Part shown: in pieces, positions 11,920-13,343 of the stretch
Layout: the number at the start of each line of letters is the position of its first letter
Position numbering within the stretch: position 1 is the first letter of the stretch
From: Bacilli bacterium
GTDB lineage: Bacteria; Bacillota_I; Bacilli_A; RF39; UBA660
DNA length: 13,343 nucleotides
Direction of reading: 5' to 3'
Assembly: GCA_900769695.1 (NCBI GenBank)
Contig: CAAGHO010000038.1
Span: 1-13,343 of the forward strand
Program-made: the position numbers and the translations under genes
The notes under the pieces: model-generated
What the model was told of the DNA's origin: nothing
Database searches by the model: none
What the model saw: only the letters and a program-made list of their open reading frames with translations

Positions 11920-12951
11920 TTAAATACCTTTGTCAAATGTTTGTTGTTTGTTTTTTACTTTTATAAGTTCTCGAGGATAGTTTTTAATCTTAATATCATC
12001 CAAAGTAAAATCATAAAAGTCTTTAATATCTGGATTTAATTCTAGATAAGGCTCTTTGTGTTCTCCATCAACACAATTAATTGGTTCTCTGTTAAGTTGC
12101 TCAACAGCTTGTTTAATATGCCTATCATAAATTTGAATATTTTCAACATCCCAAGTAAATACTCCTGGAGTATAGTTAGTAGCTTGGGCAACCATTTGCA
12201 TTAGTGCAACATATTGCATTTGATTAATACAACCAGCTACCATGAAGTCACTTGATCTTTGAATTAATTTCATATCAAGATAATCTATTCCATCTCTTCC
12301 ATGCCTAACATTCCAAACACTTTGATAGGCACAAGGTTTTAATCCATGAGGTTTCTTAAACTCCTCAAGTTGCCATAAATCAAGGATATGACGTCTTCCA
12401 TCTGGCTCTACTTTTAGCCCAATTATTAGATTTTTCATTTGGTCATAGTCAGCTACCGTATTTCCATAAGCAGAACCAATATCTCTTAAAGGGTTACCTT
12501 CACTATCTTTTAAATCCCATGCATCCCACCAAGTTATACCATATTTATTTTTTAATAAATTTAAATCAGTTGATGCATCTTGATAAATCCATAAAATTTC
12601 ACCAATGCTTTTCTTTACCGCTATAGGGCGAAGTGTTATCATTGGAGACTCTCCTTTAGATAAATCATATTGGAACAATACTTTATTGTTAAGAGATAAA
12701 GTATTAGCTTTTTTACCATCTGTTTCATACACAGGTCTTGGATTCTCATCATAACAACCTTCTCTTAAAATTCTATCCATTATTGTTTTAGCATACATAT
12801 CACCTTTAGTACCAATAGGCTTACCATTACTATCTAATAAATAACTACCGTTAGTTATAATTTCAGGATACTCCAAATCACTTAATTTAAATGGAGCATC
12901 TTTCTTCTCTATTAATTTTGTATTAATGTAATCAACATCTATCCTACTCAT
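11920..12951 (-). CDS. thyA: Thymidylate synthase, long divergent form
   Basis: Methylates dUMP to dTMP with 5,10-methylenetetrahydrofolate in the cytoplasm. 343 residues, against 264 in E. coli; about 50 extra residues lie at the N-terminus. By eye alignment to E. coli: E118 in IGEILW (E58), WWDAW at 141-145, the RR pair at 186-187, catalytic C207 in LKPCAYQSVW (C146), QRSSDF with R232 and D235, N243 in GCINQMQY (N177, which selects dUMP over dCMP) and Y275. Not conserved: the arginine of the RTGTGT phosphate loop (here DGKKANTLS), SAWN (here DLWQ), H147 (here A) and H207 (here Q273). The usual C-terminal APVAI is absent. It remains recognisable as ThyA; activity should be checked. ATG 12951 follows AGGAGGG. 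No folA is adjacent. Confidence 0.9.
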   Translation of the reverse strand: MSRIDVDYINTKLIEKKDAPFKLSDLEYPEIITNGSYLLDSNGKPIGTKGDMYAKTIMDRILREGCYDENPRPVYETDGKKANTLSLNNKVLFQYDLSKGESPMITLRPIAVKKSIGEILWIYQDASTDLNLLKNKYGITWWDAWDLKDSEGNPLRDIGSAYGNTVADYDQMKNLIIGLKVEPDGRRHILDLWQLEEFKKPHGLKPCAYQSVWNVRHGRDGIDYLDMKLIQRSSDFMVAGCINQMQYVALMQMVAQATNYTPGVFTWDVENIQIYDRHIKQAVEQLNREPINCVDGEHKEPYLELNPDIKDFYDFTLDDIKIKNYPRELIKVKNKQQTFDKGI

Positions 12952-12980
12952 ATTAACCCTCCTAATCGTTGATATTGCAT

Positions 12981-13008
12981 ATTATATTTTTCTATTTTAA
13001 TTCTTCAA
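12981..13008 (-). promoter_or_regulatory. Possible thyA promoter
   Basis: TTGAAG (13008-13003), a 16-base spacer, TATAAT (12986-12981). The -35 is inside the end of the upstream gene. The spacing is short, so this is tentative; thyA could also be cotranscribed with that gene. Confidence 0.45.
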
Positions 13009-13343
13009 TTTTTTCTTTAGATAAATTAGTTAATTCAGAGATTAGTTCTATATCCATATTCTTTTCTAACATAGACTTAGCTATTTCAAGTGATTTATCA
13101 AGAGAGCCTTGAGCTATTCCTTCCTTTATCCCATCATCCAATCCGTAATTGTATTCCTGTTCTCTTAGAGCCCTTTCTTTATCGTATGACTCTCCAAATC
13201 CAGTATCAAAACATACTTCTTCTGCTTCTTTTATATATTCCTTCATAATATTATCCTCACCTAACTTTTCTAGTTTGGATATATTTTGTTCTACTAAAGC
13301 ATATCCGTCTTTTTCTTTCTCATCCAAACTTTCTGTGCTTTTA
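12992..13343 (-). CDS. Rpn / PD-(D/E)XK nuclease family transposase-like protein, C-terminal part
   Basis: The reading frame is open to the right edge: six more codons (KSTES before LDEK) lie upstream of the TTG at 13327, so that TTG is not a real start. About 116 residues are visible. The end has the typical tail of Rpn-type proteins: YNYGLDDGIKEGIAQGSL (G-x-x-x-G repeat helix), then LEIAKSMLEKNMDIELISELTNLSKEKIEELK (quoted as LEIAKSMLEKNMDIELI and SELTNLSKEKIEELK), the short helical hairpin that closes these proteins. Rpn proteins are recombination-promoting nucleases usually labelled transposases. The nuclease domain would lie outside the window. It stops 41 bases before thyA. Confidence 0.72.
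   Translation of the reverse strand, partial: KSTESLDEKEKDGYALVEQNISKLEKLGEDNIMKEYIKEAEEVCFDTGFGESYDKERALREQEYNYGLDDGIKEGIAQGSLDKSLEIAKSMLEKNMDIELISELTNLSKEKIEELK

Noticed and set aside
13310..13327. TTG at 13327 as the start of the right-edge gene
   Set aside because: The frame stays open to the window edge with no ribosome site near the TTG, and the protein family is much longer.

Overview
The window is very AT-rich DNA (roughly 30% GC by eye) with dense minus-strand genes and strong Gram-positive ribosome binding sites (GGAGG, AGGAGG, GAGGTG). It carries ruvAB with a Bacillus-type LexA box, a tcdA (yrvM) gene next to a 6S-like RNA as in Bacillus, a YqfQ-like protein, and several SipW/TasA-type surface proteins. 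This points to a low-GC Bacillota/Bacilli chromosome, probably an uncultured gut-type lineage related to Erysipelotrichales or RF39. That placement is inference. UGG codes Trp at the codons I checked, and none of the 15 visible stop codons is TGA. All but one gene lie on the minus strand, so transcription runs right to left.

Right end (13343 to 9500): the C-terminal part of an Rpn/PD-(D/E)XK transposase-like protein, cut by the window edge; a long, divergent thymidylate synthase (thyA); a TasA-like secreted or anchored protein; and the ruvA-ruvB Holliday-junction helicase operon. The ruvAB promoter contains a LexA/SOS-box match between its -35 and -10, and the ruvB terminator hairpin lies within the last codons of the gene.

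Middle (9440 to 5240): a protein of unknown function built from 30-residue helical repeats; an operon of an unknown helical protein, queA and tgt (the two last shared steps that build queuosine on tRNA); then a ~180-nt structured RNA with its own promoter and terminator, which I call 6S RNA. Next comes an unknown gene overlapping and probably translationally coupled to tcdA (the ct6A37 tRNA dehydratase).

Left end (3720 to 1): a second TasA-like protein; the only plus-strand gene (a YqfQ-like small protein) facing it across a shared bidirectional terminator; a pilC-pilD pair (inner-membrane assembly platform and prepilin peptidase); and at the left edge the first 50 codons of a third SipW/TasA-like protein.

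Most of the window is housekeeping (DNA repair, tRNA modification, dTMP synthesis). The less ordinary content is the family of three dispersed TasA-like paralogs, one beside a pilus-assembly gene pair; the tandem-repeat protein; and the divergent ThyA. I see no convincing new defence or mobile system.
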